64,000 nt of DNA from Saccharopolyspora galaxeae (GTDB lineage: Bacteria; Actinomycetota; Actinomycetes; Mycobacteriales; Pseudonocardiaceae), in NCBI RefSeq assembly GCF_016526145.1, contig NZ_JADDUE010000005.1, positions 186,001 through 250,000 of the forward strand. Reading direction: 5' to 3'. Shown here one piece after another: positions 25,466 to 34,726 of the stretch. Every line of letters begins with the position of its first letter. The first letter of the stretch is position 1. A program made the position numbers and the translations under genes. Under the pieces are notes generated by a model. It had not been told where the DNA came from. It did no database searches and saw nothing but the letters and a program-made list of their open reading frames with translations.

Positions 25466-26451
25466 TCATCGACGTGCACGCGCACGTGCTGCTGCCGCGC
25501 GTGGAGGAGGCGGTGGCCGGGCAGCCGGGACTCGACGTCGCCCGAGAACTCGACGCCCGCCGCAACGGACCCGAAGCGCTCGCCGTGAACGGGCCGATGG
25601 TGCGGGCACGCATTCCGCTGCTGACCGAACCATCACGTCGATTGTCCGCAATGGACCAGTCCGGAGTGGATGTTCAACTGGTGAGCCCGTCGCCGTCGCA
25701 CTACCACTACTGGGCGGAGGCGGAACTCGCGCAACGGGCGCATCGGCTGGCCAACGAACTCACCGCCGAGCACTGCGCCGCCGCGCCCGACAGGCTCCGC
25801 GGACTCGGGCTCGTCCCGCTGCAACACCCCGATTCGGCGTCGGCGGTCCTCTCGCACGCGATGGAAGCCGGATTGCTGGGTGTGCAGATCTCCAGTCACG
25901 CCCCCGGACGCGAGCTGTCCGATCCGGCGTACGAGCCGTTCTGGGCGCGCGCCCAAGAAACCGACGCAGTGGTGTTCGTGCACCCGTTCGGCTGCACGCT
26001 CGACGAGCGGCTGAACCGCTGGTACCTGTCCAACACGGTCGGGCAGCCGGTCGAGAACGCGGTCGCGCTGTCCCACCTGATCTTCTCCGGTGTGCTGGAC
26101 CGGCATCCCGGTCTGCGGATCATCGCCGCGCACGGCGGCGGATACCTGCCGACGCACCTCGGCCGCTCGGACCACGCGTGGCGCACTCGTCCCGATGCCG
26201 CCGGGTGCGAGCACCCGCCCAGCAGCTATCTGCGCAGGCTCTGGTTCGACTCGCTGGTGCACGATCCGCACGTGCTGCGCGAGCTGGTGCGCGCAGCCGG
26301 AGCGGATCGCGTGGTGCTCGGCTCCGACTTCCCGTTCGACATGGGCACTTCCGATCCGGTGGGCGCGCTGCGAGCCGCGGAACTGCCGGAACAGGAATTC
26401 CGCGCTGTCGGAGGAGAAAACGCCGCGGCTCTGCTGGGATTCTCGTCCTAA
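25462..26451 (+). CDS. ACMSD-like amidohydrolase/decarboxylase
   Basis: A 329-residue amidohydrolase_2-family enzyme. The metal site is complete: DVHAH (4-8), His174 (VFVHPFG), His224 (IAAHGGGYLP) and Asp289 (VLGSDFPFD). This subgroup includes 2-amino-3-carboxymuconate-semialdehyde decarboxylase, gamma-resorcylate decarboxylase and 4-oxalomesaconate hydratase-like proteins. In a ring-cleavage operon, non-oxidative decarboxylation of a carboxylated semialdehyde or of the aromatic acid is the most likely role. The GTG start overlaps the monooxygenase stop by 4 bp. Confidence 0.9.
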   Translation: MIIDVHAHVLLPRVEEAVAGQPGLDVARELDARRNGPEALAVNGPMVRARIPLLTEPSRRLSAMDQSGVDVQLVSPSPSHYHYWAEAELAQRAHRLANELTAEHCAAAPDRLRGLGLVPLQHPDSASAVLSHAMEAGLLGVQISSHAPGRELSDPAYEPFWARAQETDAVVFVHPFGCTLDERLNRWYLSNTVGQPVENAVALSHLIFSGVLDRHPGLRIIAAHGGGYLPTHLGRSDHAWRTRPDAAGCEHPPSSYLRRLWFDSLVHDPHVLRELVRAAGADRVVLGSDFPFDMGTSDPVGALRAAELPEQEFRAVGGENAAALLGFSS

Positions 26452-26466
26452 TAGGAGGATCAACGG

Positions 26467-27414
26467 ATGCGTTTCGCCACGTATGGACACAACGGCCGAC
26501 AATCTTCCGGCATCGTCGGCGAAGACGGGACGCTGCACCCGCTGCGGGAGTCGTTGACCGAGCTGGTGCGTGCCGGAGCCGACCTCGGCACGGCCCCGCG
26601 GGAGGCGTCGCCGGGTCCGCACGTCACCGAAGTGCGGCTGCTTCCGCCGCTGGAGCCGCGCAGCATCCGGGATTTCGTCACTTTCGAGGAACACGTCGAA
26701 GGTGTCCGCCGCAGCGTCGACGGCAGCGGCGGAGTGCCCGAAGCCTGGTACGCCGCCCCCACGTTCTACTTCACCAACCCGCATTCGGTGCTCGGCGCGC
26801 ACGACGAAGTCCCCGTCCCGCCGGGCTGCGCAGCCTTCGACTTCGAGCTCGAAGTGGCCGCTGTCGTGGGCCGCACCGGCACCGACCTGACGGCGGAGCA
26901 GGCCCGCGAGCACATCCTCGGCTACACCATCTTCAACGACTTCTCGGCTCGGGACCTGCAATCCGCCGAGATGAAAGTCGGGCTCGGCCCGTGCAAGGGG
27001 AAGGACTCGGCGAGCACCCTCGGTCCGTACCTGGTCACCGCGGACGAACTGGAACCGCACCGCGACGACGAGGGCTTCCTCCGCCTGCGACTCACCGCGG
27101 AGCTCAACGGCGAGGTGGTCGGCTCGGACCTGCTTTCCAACATGAGCTGGACGTTCGAGGAGATGCTCGGCTACGCCTCCCGCGGAACCCGGGTCCTGCC
27201 CGGCGACTTGCTCGGCTCGGGCACCTGCGGAAACGGCGGCTGCCTCGCCGAGCTCTGGGGGCGGCACGGGCGCGGAGAACCTCCGCCGTTGCGTCCCGGC
27301 GACGAGGTCACGCTCACCGCCGAAGGGATCGGCAGCGTTTCCAACACGGTCGTTCCAGGCGTGCCGGTGAAACCGTTGCCCCGGGCGCGGAAACGCTCCC
27401 GCGCGCGCCGCTGA
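26467..27414 (+). CDS. Fumarylacetoacetate hydrolase-family protein 2
   Basis: A 315-residue FAH-fold protein, distinct from the one at 22.4 kb. It starts with the fumarylacetoacetase-like MRFATYGHNGRQSSGIV and has ASPGP, FVTFEEHVEGVR, the metal-binding FDFELEVAAVVG and FNDFSARDLQ, then GKDSASTLGPYLVT. A basic tail (RARKRSRARR) ends it. AGGAGG lies 9 bases before the ATG. Pairs of FAH proteins recall the HpcE isomerase/decarboxylase duet of homoprotocatechuate breakdown. The split of tasks between the two copies here is unknown. It is the last gene of the operon. Confidence 0.87.
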   Translation: MRFATYGHNGRQSSGIVGEDGTLHPLRESLTELVRAGADLGTAPREASPGPHVTEVRLLPPLEPRSIRDFVTFEEHVEGVRRSVDGSGGVPEAWYAAPTFYFTNPHSVLGAHDEVPVPPGCAAFDFELEVAAVVGRTGTDLTAEQAREHILGYTIFNDFSARDLQSAEMKVGLGPCKGKDSASTLGPYLVTADELEPHRDDEGFLRLRLTAELNGEVVGSDLLSNMSWTFEEMLGYASRGTRVLPGDLLGSGTCGNGGCLAELWGRHGRGEPPPLRPGDEVTLTAEGIGSVSNTVVPGVPVKPLPRARKRSRARR

Positions 27415-27499
27415 GTGCACGCAGCGACTCCTTGCCCGCGGCTGATGACTCCGCGTAACGTCGCCAGCACGCTTGCGTCCCGCGACCGCGAGGTGCCCG

Positions 27500-28849
27500 A
27501 TGTCCAACGCGACCCCGATGTCGAACGCGACTTCGCCGCTGCCACCAGGCCCATCGATTCCCCGCTCGCTGCAAACCGCGCGCGCCGTGCTCTCGCCGCG
27601 GCTCGGTCTGCCGCGGCTGCGCGCCCGGTACGGGGACACGTTCACCATCCAACTGGCGCTTTACGGCAAGGCGCTGGTCATCAGCGATCCATCCGAGGTC
27701 AAGCAGCTGTACCGGACCAGCCCGGAGATCGCCGACAACCTCGATGTGAACCTGGGCCGGGTGCTGGGTTCCGGATCGCTGTTCGCGATCACCGGTGCAC
27801 AGCACCGCAAGCAGCGCAAGCTGCTCGTTCCGCCGTTCCACGGCCGCCGGCTCGCCCGCTACGAGCAGATCGTCGAGCAGGAGGCGAGCGCCGAATTCGC
27901 CTCGTGGCCGCAGGATCGGCGGTTCGCGACGCTGCCCTCGATGCGGCGCCTCACGCTCAACATCATCCTGCGCACGGTGTTCGGCGCGCGTGCCGCCGAG
28001 TCCGCCCGCCTGCGCGAGCTGCTGCCGCAGCTGGTGACGCTCGGCTCGAAGCTGGCCGTGCTCCCGGTGCCGGACAACGGTGTCGGACTGTGGAAACCGT
28101 GGCAGCGGTTCCGGCGGTTGCGGGCCGAATACGACCGGATCATCGCCGCGATGATCGATCGCGCGGAGCAGGACTCCGATGTGGACGGACGCGATGACGT
28201 GCTGGCGCTGCTGCTGCAAAGCCGTTACGACGGCGGTTCCCGGATGGACCGCGGCGAGATCGCCGACCAGCTGCTCACGCTGCTCTCGGCAGGTCACGAG
28301 ACGACCGCGAACACGCTGGCGTGGGCGGTGGAGCGGCTGCGCAGGCATCCGGCGGTGCTGCGCGCACTCACCGAGGAAACCGATTCCGGCGGCAGCGCAC
28401 TGCGCGCCGCCGCGATCACCGAGGTGCAGCGCACCCGGCCGGTGGTCGTGCTCACCGAGCGCAAGATCAAGGCAGACGGCCTGCAGCTGGGGCGCTGGTG
28501 GCTGCCGGCGGGGTCTATCGTGTTCACCAGCGTCGACCTGGTGCACCGGGACCCGGAGCTGTTCCCGGAGCCGGACACGTTCGATCCGCACCGGTTCCTG
28601 GGCGCGAAACCCGATACCTACCAATGGATTCCGTTCGGTGGCGGTAATCGGCGTTGCATCGGTGCGGCGTTCGCGACCATGGAGATGGACGTGGTGCTGC
28701 GCACGATGCTGCGCGATTTCACCTTGCTGCCGACCACGAAGCCCGGCGAGCGCTGGCGTTCCCGCGGAATCGCGCACGCGCCCGCGAAGGGCGGCCGCGC
28801 GGTGGTGCGGCGGCGAACCTCCAGTGGCGAAACCTGCGCAATACTGTGA
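27500..28849 (+). CDS. Cytochrome P450
   Basis: A 449-residue P450 of the CYP4/CYP102-like bacterial type. It has a proline-rich PLPPGPSIP start, the I-helix oxygen motif AGHETT (264-269), ExxR at Glu308-Arg311, the PERF-like DPHRF and the heme loop FGGGNRRCIG with Cys386. No fused reductase or ferredoxin is present, and no redox partner gene is near. The N terminus has an 18-bp duplication that gives two in-frame starts (27500 and 27518), each followed by SNAT. It is followed after 34 bases by an SDR gene, so an oxidation pair is plausible. The substrate is unknown. Confidence 0.92.
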   Translation: MSNATPMSNATSPLPPGPSIPRSLQTARAVLSPRLGLPRLRARYGDTFTIQLALYGKALVISDPSEVKQLYRTSPEIADNLDVNLGRVLGSGSLFAITGAQHRKQRKLLVPPFHGRRLARYEQIVEQEASAEFASWPQDRRFATLPSMRRLTLNIILRTVFGARAAESARLRELLPQLVTLGSKLAVLPVPDNGVGLWKPWQRFRRLRAEYDRIIAAMIDRAEQDSDVDGRDDVLALLLQSRYDGGSRMDRGEIADQLLTLLSAGHETTANTLAWAVERLRRHPAVLRALTEETDSGGSALRAAAITEVQRTRPVVVLTERKIKADGLQLGRWWLPAGSIVFTSVDLVHRDPELFPEPDTFDPHRFLGAKPDTYQWIPFGGGNRRCIGAAFATMEMDVVLRTMLRDFTLLPTTKPGERWRSRGIAHAPAKGGRAVVRRRTSSGETCAIL

Positions 28850-28883
28850 CGACATGCGCAGAACCGAACGGGCAGGAGTGCTG

Positions 28884-29735
28884 ATGCCGCACAGCTCCCG
28901 CAAGATCTCCGGACGGCCGGTGGTGATCACGGGCGCCGCGTCCGGAATCGGCCGCAGCCTCGCCCAGCGGTTGTCCCGGACCGGCTCGCCGGTGGCCATC
29001 GCCGATGTGGACGAAGACGGCCTGAAAGCCACCGCTGAGTCGCTGCGCGCTCCGGTGCTCACCCGCGTGCTCGACGTGCGACACGCAGCCGACCAGCGGA
29101 GGTTCGCCGAGGAAGTACGGGGTTGGATTTCGGCGCCGCTGGCGGCGGTGTTCAACAACGCCGGTGTCGCGCTGAGTTCGACCGTGCGGGATGCGTTACC
29201 CGAAGACGAAGAGTGGCTGCACGGCATCAACTTCCACGGCGTGGTCAACGGAACCCGAGCGTTCCTGCCACTTCTGTCCGAACAGGACGAAGGAGTCGTG
29301 GTGAACACCTCCAGCGTGTTCGGGCTGCTCGGCATGCCGCATCAAAGTGCCTACTGCGCAGCAAAATTCGCCGTCCGGGGCTTCACCGAGTCGCTGCGCC
29401 ACGAGCTGCGCGGCACCGGCGTGCGAGCGGTGACCGTCCACCCGGGAGGAATCACCACGAACATCGCCCGCAACGGGCGAATCCATCGGGATCCGCTCGG
29501 CATGGGCCGGACGCACGACCAGCTCGCCGACCAGTTCGAGTCGCTGACGATGACTTCACCGGACAAAGCCGCGCGGATCATCCACCACGGCGTCGAACGC
29601 GGCAAGGCGCGCATCCTGGTCGGCCCGGACGCCTACGCGTTGGACGCGCTCGTGCGGATCGCGCCGACGCAGTACTTGAACATCCTCGACGGACTCCGAG
29701 CCCGGCTACCGGAACGACTGAGGAAGGGCACGTGA
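28884..29735 (+). CDS. Short-chain dehydrogenase/reductase
   Basis: A 283-residue classical SDR. The cofactor loop is TGAASGIG (16-23), NNAG is at 91-94, and the catalytic Ser144, Tyr157 and Lys161 are in place (SAYCAAK). Asp41 after the second strand (ADVDEDG) favours NAD(H). The ATG at 28884 follows GGCAGGAG. An upstream ATG at 28854 is less well placed. It is immediately downstream of the P450 gene and is probably cotranscribed, oxidising or reducing the P450 product or a related alcohol. Confidence 0.88.
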   Translation: MPHSSRKISGRPVVITGAASGIGRSLAQRLSRTGSPVAIADVDEDGLKATAESLRAPVLTRVLDVRHAADQRRFAEEVRGWISAPLAAVFNNAGVALSSTVRDALPEDEEWLHGINFHGVVNGTRAFLPLLSEQDEGVVVNTSSVFGLLGMPHQSAYCAAKFAVRGFTESLRHELRGTGVRAVTVHPGGITTNIARNGRIHRDPLGMGRTHDQLADQFESLTMTSPDKAARIIHHGVERGKARILVGPDAYALDALVRIAPTQYLNILDGLRARLPERLRKGT

Positions 29736-29933
29736 GCGGTTTTCCAACGTGCTGTCCGCAGTGGACTGACATTGCAACGAGCGGACGACTCGCCGACCGC
29801 CTGGCGAGATTCTGCGCGGCGAAGCTCGGTGCGGTCCCGGCCACGCCGCTGTCCGGCCGGTTTCCCGCGCGGTCCGAATCGCCGACCTCCGTTGTACGGT
29901 AAAACCGATCCGGCCCGACATCGAAGGAGCGAC

Positions 29934-30782
29934 GTGCAGCTGCGCGCGGTGGGCAAACGATACCGGCGAGGACCATGGGTGCTCTCCGGTGTCGATGCCG
30001 ACCTACCGCCCGGTGAGCTCGTCGCGTTCCGCGGCGCCAACGGCTCCGGCAAGTCGACACTGCTGCGCATCGTGGCCGGAGCGAGCCGGCCCAGCAGCGG
30101 GCGGGTGCTGGGGCGCCCCGGCGAGATCGGGTACGTCCCGGAACGCTTCCCGGCCGACGACCGCATGTCCGCCCGCGGCTACCTCACGCGCATGGGCCGC
30201 ATCCGCGGACTGCGCGGGAAATCCGCTGGCAGCCGCACCGACGAGCTGCTGACCCGGCTGGCTCTGACCGGCGGTGCGGACCGCTCGCTGAGCACGTTGT
30301 CGAAGGGCAACGCACGCAAGGTCGCACTCGCCCAGGCGCTGCTGGTACCGCCCCGGTTGCTGGTGCTGGACGAGCCGTGGTCCGGTCTGGACGCCTCCGC
30401 GCAGGCCGAACTGGCCGGGATCATGCGGGAGATCGCCGATTCGGGCGGAGCGGTCGTGTTCACCGACCACCGCGAGTCGGTCGTGCGGACCAACGCCGAC
30501 ATCGTCTACCAGGTGACCGGCGGTCGCGTCGCCCTCGACAGGGATGCTGGGCAGGAGGCTCCGGCCCCGACCCGGCTGGTGCTGCGCGCCCCGAGCGGTC
30601 TCGTGCGCAGCGCGGAGTGGGAAGCCCGCGATGGCGTGCTGGACGTACAAGCCGACTCCGACCGCATCGTGGTGCACGTGAGCGCGTCGCACGCCGACCG
30701 GGTCGTGCTATCGGCGCTGCACGACGGCTGGTCGCTGGTCACCGCAGCTCCGGCCGACCAAGGCGATCGGAGTACGCGATGA
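29934..30782 (+). CDS. ABC transporter ATP-binding protein
   Basis: A 282-residue ABC ATPase. Walker A is GANGSGKST (34-42), the signature is the slightly unusual STLSKGNARK, and Walker B with the catalytic Glu is LLVLDEPWSGLD, followed by the H-loop FTDHRE. The C-terminal 80 residues form an extra regulatory-looking domain. The GTG start has GAAGGAGC upstream, and TTGTACGG lies near 29891 in the promoter region. It overlaps the membrane-protein gene by ATGA, so the two form an ABC-2-like exporter or membrane-maintenance unit. Confidence 0.9.
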   Translation: MQLRAVGKRYRRGPWVLSGVDADLPPGELVAFRGANGSGKSTLLRIVAGASRPSSGRVLGRPGEIGYVPERFPADDRMSARGYLTRMGRIRGLRGKSAGSRTDELLTRLALTGGADRSLSTLSKGNARKVALAQALLVPPRLLVLDEPWSGLDASAQAELAGIMREIADSGGAVVFTDHRESVVRTNADIVYQVTGGRVALDRDAGQEAPAPTRLVLRAPSGLVRSAEWEARDGVLDVQADSDRIVVHVSASHADRVVLSALHDGWSLVTAAPADQGDRSTR

Positions 30783-31438
30783 TCGCGCTGGTCCGCTACA
30801 TCACCGCCGTCGTGCTGCACTCGCAGCGGTTCCTGCCGCCGCTGATGCTCTTCGCAGGCGTCGCGATCATGTTCATCGCCGGAACCGGGACCAGTCCGGT
30901 CGTGGGCACCTACGGTGCCGTCGCCGGAGTGCTGTTCGCCTGCTCGACCTGGTTCACCCTCGTGCTGGTGGCCGCCGAGGACCCGGTCCGCCGCGAGATC
31001 ACCGCGGTCAACGCGGGCGGTTTCCGCCGGGTTCTGATCGCGACCGTGCTGGTGGCACTCGCCGGTTGCCTGCTCGTCTCCGGGGTGCTGCTGGTGTCGG
31101 CACCGCTGTTCGCCGCGCATCCCATCGGGGCCGCAGAGCTCGCCGCGGGGTTCCTCGCCCAGTTCACCGCGGCCAGCACGGGTATCGCGGCCGGGCTGGT
31201 CAGTTCCCGGCTCGTCCTGCCCCGCGCCGGGCATTCGGTGCTCGCCGCGCTGGCGCTGGTGGCGATCTTCGCGCTCGGCACGGGGTTGCCTCCGGTCAAC
31301 CCGACCATCCGGCTGCTGGCGAACACGTCCGACGCGCTCGATGCGCTGGCGGGTACCGCGGCCTACGCCGGTGTCGCACTGCTCCTGCTGATCGGCGGCA
31401 CGGTTGTCGCGCACCTCGTGGCGACCCGGCGGGACTGA
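30779..31438 (+). CDS. ABC transporter membrane subunit
   Basis: A 219-residue integral membrane protein with six predicted spans (runs near residues 18-34, 42-65, 84-110, 120-145, 155-172 and 195-214). It resembles small ABC-2-type permease subunits but has no strong named signature. Translational coupling to the preceding ATPase (ATGA) makes it the partner permease. The cargo is unknown. Peptides, lipids or drugs are usual for such two-gene systems. Confidence 0.8.
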   Translation: MIALVRYITAVVLHSQRFLPPLMLFAGVAIMFIAGTGTSPVVGTYGAVAGVLFACSTWFTLVLVAAEDPVRREITAVNAGGFRRVLIATVLVALAGCLLVSGVLLVSAPLFAAHPIGAAELAAGFLAQFTAASTGIAAGLVSSRLVLPRAGHSVLAALALVAIFALGTGLPPVNPTIRLLANTSDALDALAGTAAYAGVALLLLIGGTVVAHLVATRRD

Positions 31439-31521
31439 GTCCGCGCCGATCAACCCGCCAGCCATCGCCCCTCGCTGCCCATGGACCACGAGCACCCCGC
31501 GCGACCACTAAGGTTCCGCGC

Positions 31522-32811
31522 ATGGACGCGCGGCGCCGGATTCCAGCCACCGACCGCATCCTGAACGACCCGCAGGTCGCGGACGCGGTCGACCGGCTCG
31601 GGCACGAGCCGGTCAAGACGATCGTCCACGACGCGCAGGAACGCGCCCGGCTCGGCGAGATCGAACCGGATGCGGTGCTCGACGCGACGCTGGCCGCGCT
31701 GCCGGCGGCCGCGACCGGCCTGCGCCGGGTTCGCAACGCCACCGGAGTTCTGCTGCACACCAACCTCGGCCGCGCCGCGCTGTCGGAGGCCGCGCTCGAA
31801 GCGGTCGGCGCTGCGGCGGGCACCAGCGACGTCGAGCTGGATCTCGACAGCGGTCGGCGCGGGCCGCGCGGCCGGTCCACGACCTCGGCGCTGACCGAGG
31901 CGGTGCCTGCGGCCGGAGCCGCGCACGTGGTCAACAACGGCGCGGCCGCGCTGGCGCTGGTGGCCACCGCGCTCGCGGCCGGGCGCGAGATCGTGCTCGC
32001 CCGCGGCGAGATGGTCGAGATCGGCGACGGTTTCCGGATCCCGGAGCTGCTGACCTCGACCGGGGCGCGGCTACGCGAGGTCGGCACCACCAACCGGGTC
32101 CGGCTGCGCGACTACGAAGCCGCGATCGGCCCGGACACCGGATTCGTGCTCAAGATCCACCCGTCGAACTTCCAGGTCACCGGGTTCACCTCCAGCGTGC
32201 CGGTGCCGGCGCTGGCGCAGCTGCCGGTGCCGGTGGTCGCCGACATCGGTTCCGGGCTGCTGCGGCCGCATCCGGTGCTGCCGGACGAGCCGGACGCGCA
32301 GACCACCCTGGCCGGTGGCGCGGATGTGGTGACCGCGAGCGGGGACAAGCTGCTCGGCGGACCGCAGGCCGGACTGGTCCTGGGTTCCGCGGAGCTGGTG
32401 CGGCGGCTGCGCGGGCACCCGCTGGCGCGGGCGCTGCGGGTGGACAAGCTGACGCTGGCCGCGCTGGAAGCCACCGTGCGCGGGCCGCGCACGCCGACCG
32501 CGCGCTCGCTGGAACGCGACTCCGCCGAGCTGCTGCGCCGGGCCGAACGCCTCGCCGCCGAGCTGCGGGAACGCGACGTGCCCGCCACCGCGCGGCCCAG
32601 CTCGGCGACCGTCGGCGGTGGCGGCGCCCCCGGGGTCGAGTTGCCCAGCGCGGCCGTGGCACTGCCGGAGCACTTCGCCAAGGCGCTGCGCACCGGCCGC
32701 GCCCCGGTCCTGGGCAGGCTGGAGCACGGCGAGTGCCTGCTGGACCTGCGCGCCATCGACCCCACCGACGACGCGGTGCTGCTCGAAGCGGTCGCGGCGG
32801 TGGCCGGATGA
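31522..32811 (+). CDS. selA: L-seryl-tRNA(Sec) selenium transferase
   Basis: A 429-residue PLP enzyme that converts seryl-tRNA(Sec) to selenocysteyl-tRNA(Sec) using selenophosphate. The start RRIPATDRIL, the RVRNATGVLLHTNLGRAALS block and the PLP lysine in TASGDKLLGGPQAG (Lys276) are typical of SelA, as is GTTNRVRLRDYEAAI. The length is slightly under the E. coli enzyme. It overlaps selB by 4 bp. The upstream gap (31439-31521) shows no tRNA-like structure. Confidence 0.95.
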   Translation: MDARRRIPATDRILNDPQVADAVDRLGHEPVKTIVHDAQERARLGEIEPDAVLDATLAALPAAATGLRRVRNATGVLLHTNLGRAALSEAALEAVGAAAGTSDVELDLDSGRRGPRGRSTTSALTEAVPAAGAAHVVNNGAAALALVATALAAGREIVLARGEMVEIGDGFRIPELLTSTGARLREVGTTNRVRLRDYEAAIGPDTGFVLKIHPSNFQVTGFTSSVPVPALAQLPVPVVADIGSGLLRPHPVLPDEPDAQTTLAGGADVVTASGDKLLGGPQAGLVLGSAELVRRLRGHPLARALRVDKLTLAALEATVRGPRTPTARSLERDSAELLRRAERLAAELRERDVPATARPSSATVGGGGAPGVELPSAAVALPEHFAKALRTGRAPVLGRLEHGECLLDLRAIDPTDDAVLLEAVAAVAG

Positions 32812-34577
32812 GGGTCATCGCAACGGCCGGACATGTGGATCACGGCAAGTCGACGCTGATCCGGCTGCTGACCGGGATGGAGCCGGACCGCTGGTCGCAG
32901 GAACGCAGCCGGGGCATGACGATCGATCTCGGTTTCGCCTGGACCGAACTCGCCGGGCGCACGTTGGCGTTCGTGGACGTGCCCGGGCACGAGCGGTTCG
33001 TGCCGAACATGCTCGCCGGGATCGGGCCGGTTCCGGCGGTGCTGTTCGTGGTCGCCGCCGATGAGGGCTGGCAGCAGCAGTCCACCGAACACCTCGACGC
33101 GCTGCACGCGCTGGGCGTGCGGCACGGGCTGCTCGCGGTGACCCGCTGCGATCTGGCGGATCCGGCCGAGGCGACCGAGCAGGCGCAGCAACGGCTCGCC
33201 GACTCGCGCCTGGGCAAGTTGCCCGTGGTGCACGTCAGCGGGCGCACCGGCGCGGGGCTCGGCGAGCTGGAGCAGGCGCTGGTGGCGTTGGCGGACGGTT
33301 TGCCGCAGCCCGATGCCGGAGCGGACGTGCGGCTGTGGGCGGACCGCGCCTTCACGATCAAGGGCGCGGGCACGGTGGTGACCGGAACGCTCGCGGCCGG
33401 CACATTGCGCACCGGCGACAAGTTGCTGCTGCATCCGGGCGGGCGGCAGGTGTCGGTGCGGGGATTGCAGGCGCTCGGCACCGACCGCGGCGAAGTGTCC
33501 GCGGTCGCGCGGGTGGCGGTGAACCTGCGCGGCGTGCCGTTGGAGGAAGTGCGGCGCGGCAACGCCCTGCTGACTCCGAGCCGGTGGTTGAGCACCGGCG
33601 TGCTCGACGTGCGGCTGGGCGATGCGACTGCGGAAGACCTTCCGCGGCATCTCACGCTGCACATCGGCTCGGCCGCGGTGCCTGCTCGGGTGCGGCCGCT
33701 GGGCGCGGACACCGCTCGCCTGTCGCTGCGTTCCGAACTGCCGTTGCGGATCGGCGATGTCGCGCTGCTGCGCGATCCGGGTTCGCACCGGATCAGCGCC
33801 GGAGTGATCGTGCTGGACGTGCGTCCGCCGCAGCTGCGCCGCCGCGGGGCGGCTCGCGAACGGGCTCGGACACTCGCGGAGATGAGCGGACGCGCGGACG
33901 GCTCGGCGGAGTTGCGCCGTCGGCGGCTGGTGCGCCGGGACGAACTCGGCGCGATGGGCGCGGTCGTGCCGGACGATGCCGCGGAAGGCGGTGGCTGGCT
34001 GCTCGATCCCGCGCATCGCGACGAACTCGCCGCGCGGCTGGTGGATCTGCTCGATCGGCACCGGCAGGAGGAGCCGCTGGCCGACGGGATGCCCGCCGAA
34101 GCCGCGCGCCGCGAACTCGGCCTGCCCGCCGCCGCGCTGCTGGAGACGGTGTTGCGGACCGAGACGGCGCGGGCGATCACCACCGGCTCCGGGCGGCTGC
34201 GGCTCGGCGCGGCGCAATGGCCGCCCGAGGTCGCCGCGGCGCTGGATCGGTTGCGGCGCAAGCTCGGCGAAGCGCCGTTCGACGCACCCACCGCCGATGA
34301 GCTGGCCGAACTCGGCCTCGGCGGCAAGCAGCTCGGCGCGGCCGTGCGCGCCGGTGAGCTGCTGCGGCTCGCGCCGGGGCTGGTGCTGCTGCCCGGCGCC
34401 GACCGCCGAGCCTTGGACCTGCTCGCCGAGCTGCCCGCACCTTTCACGCTCAGCCAAGCCCGCAAAGCGCTGGGCACATCCCGGCGAGTCGCGGTCCCGC
34501 TGCTGGAACACCTAGCCGCCCGAAACCACACCGAACACCTGCCCGACGGCACGCACCGCCTCCGCGCCTCCGAGTGA
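32808..34577 (+). CDS. selB: Selenocysteine-specific elongation factor SelB
   Basis: A 589-residue translational GTPase that delivers Sec-tRNA to UGA codons preceding a SECIS hairpin. The P-loop is GHVDHGKST (8-16), G2/G3 are GMTIDLGF and DVPGHERF, and G4 is the variant TRCD. EF-Tu-like domains 2 and 3 follow, with KGAGTVVTGTLAAG typical of SelB. The last 220 or so residues are winged-helix repeats that bind SECIS RNA. It is cotranscribed with selA. Neither selD nor selC lies in this window. Confidence 0.95.
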   Translation: MRVIATAGHVDHGKSTLIRLLTGMEPDRWSQERSRGMTIDLGFAWTELAGRTLAFVDVPGHERFVPNMLAGIGPVPAVLFVVAADEGWQQQSTEHLDALHALGVRHGLLAVTRCDLADPAEATEQAQQRLADSRLGKLPVVHVSGRTGAGLGELEQALVALADGLPQPDAGADVRLWADRAFTIKGAGTVVTGTLAAGTLRTGDKLLLHPGGRQVSVRGLQALGTDRGEVSAVARVAVNLRGVPLEEVRRGNALLTPSRWLSTGVLDVRLGDATAEDLPRHLTLHIGSAAVPARVRPLGADTARLSLRSELPLRIGDVALLRDPGSHRISAGVIVLDVRPPQLRRRGAARERARTLAEMSGRADGSAELRRRRLVRRDELGAMGAVVPDDAAEGGGWLLDPAHRDELAARLVDLLDRHRQEEPLADGMPAEAARRELGLPAAALLETVLRTETARAITTGSGRLRLGAAQWPPEVAAALDRLRRKLGEAPFDAPTADELAELGLGGKQLGAAVRAGELLRLAPGLVLLPGADRRALDLLAELPAPFTLSQARKALGTSRRVAVPLLEHLAARNHTEHLPDGTHRLRASE

Positions 34578-34726
34578 ACGGACCGCTCCAAGGTGCGGGT
34601 CTGGGACTTTGCCGGTGTGTGTGCTTGGTGCGGTCGATCTGCGGGAGGACGTAGGCCACGTCATCGACCGCGCTCGTGGGTGTCACGTTCGCGCACCGCG
34701 TAGGGGTGCGTTGCTGCACGGCGGCC

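Noticed and set aside
31439-34726. A tRNA-Sec gene near selAB
   Set aside because: The gaps 31439-31521 and 34578-34726 have no cloverleaf, no TTCAA-type anticodon loop and no GGTTCGA T-arm.
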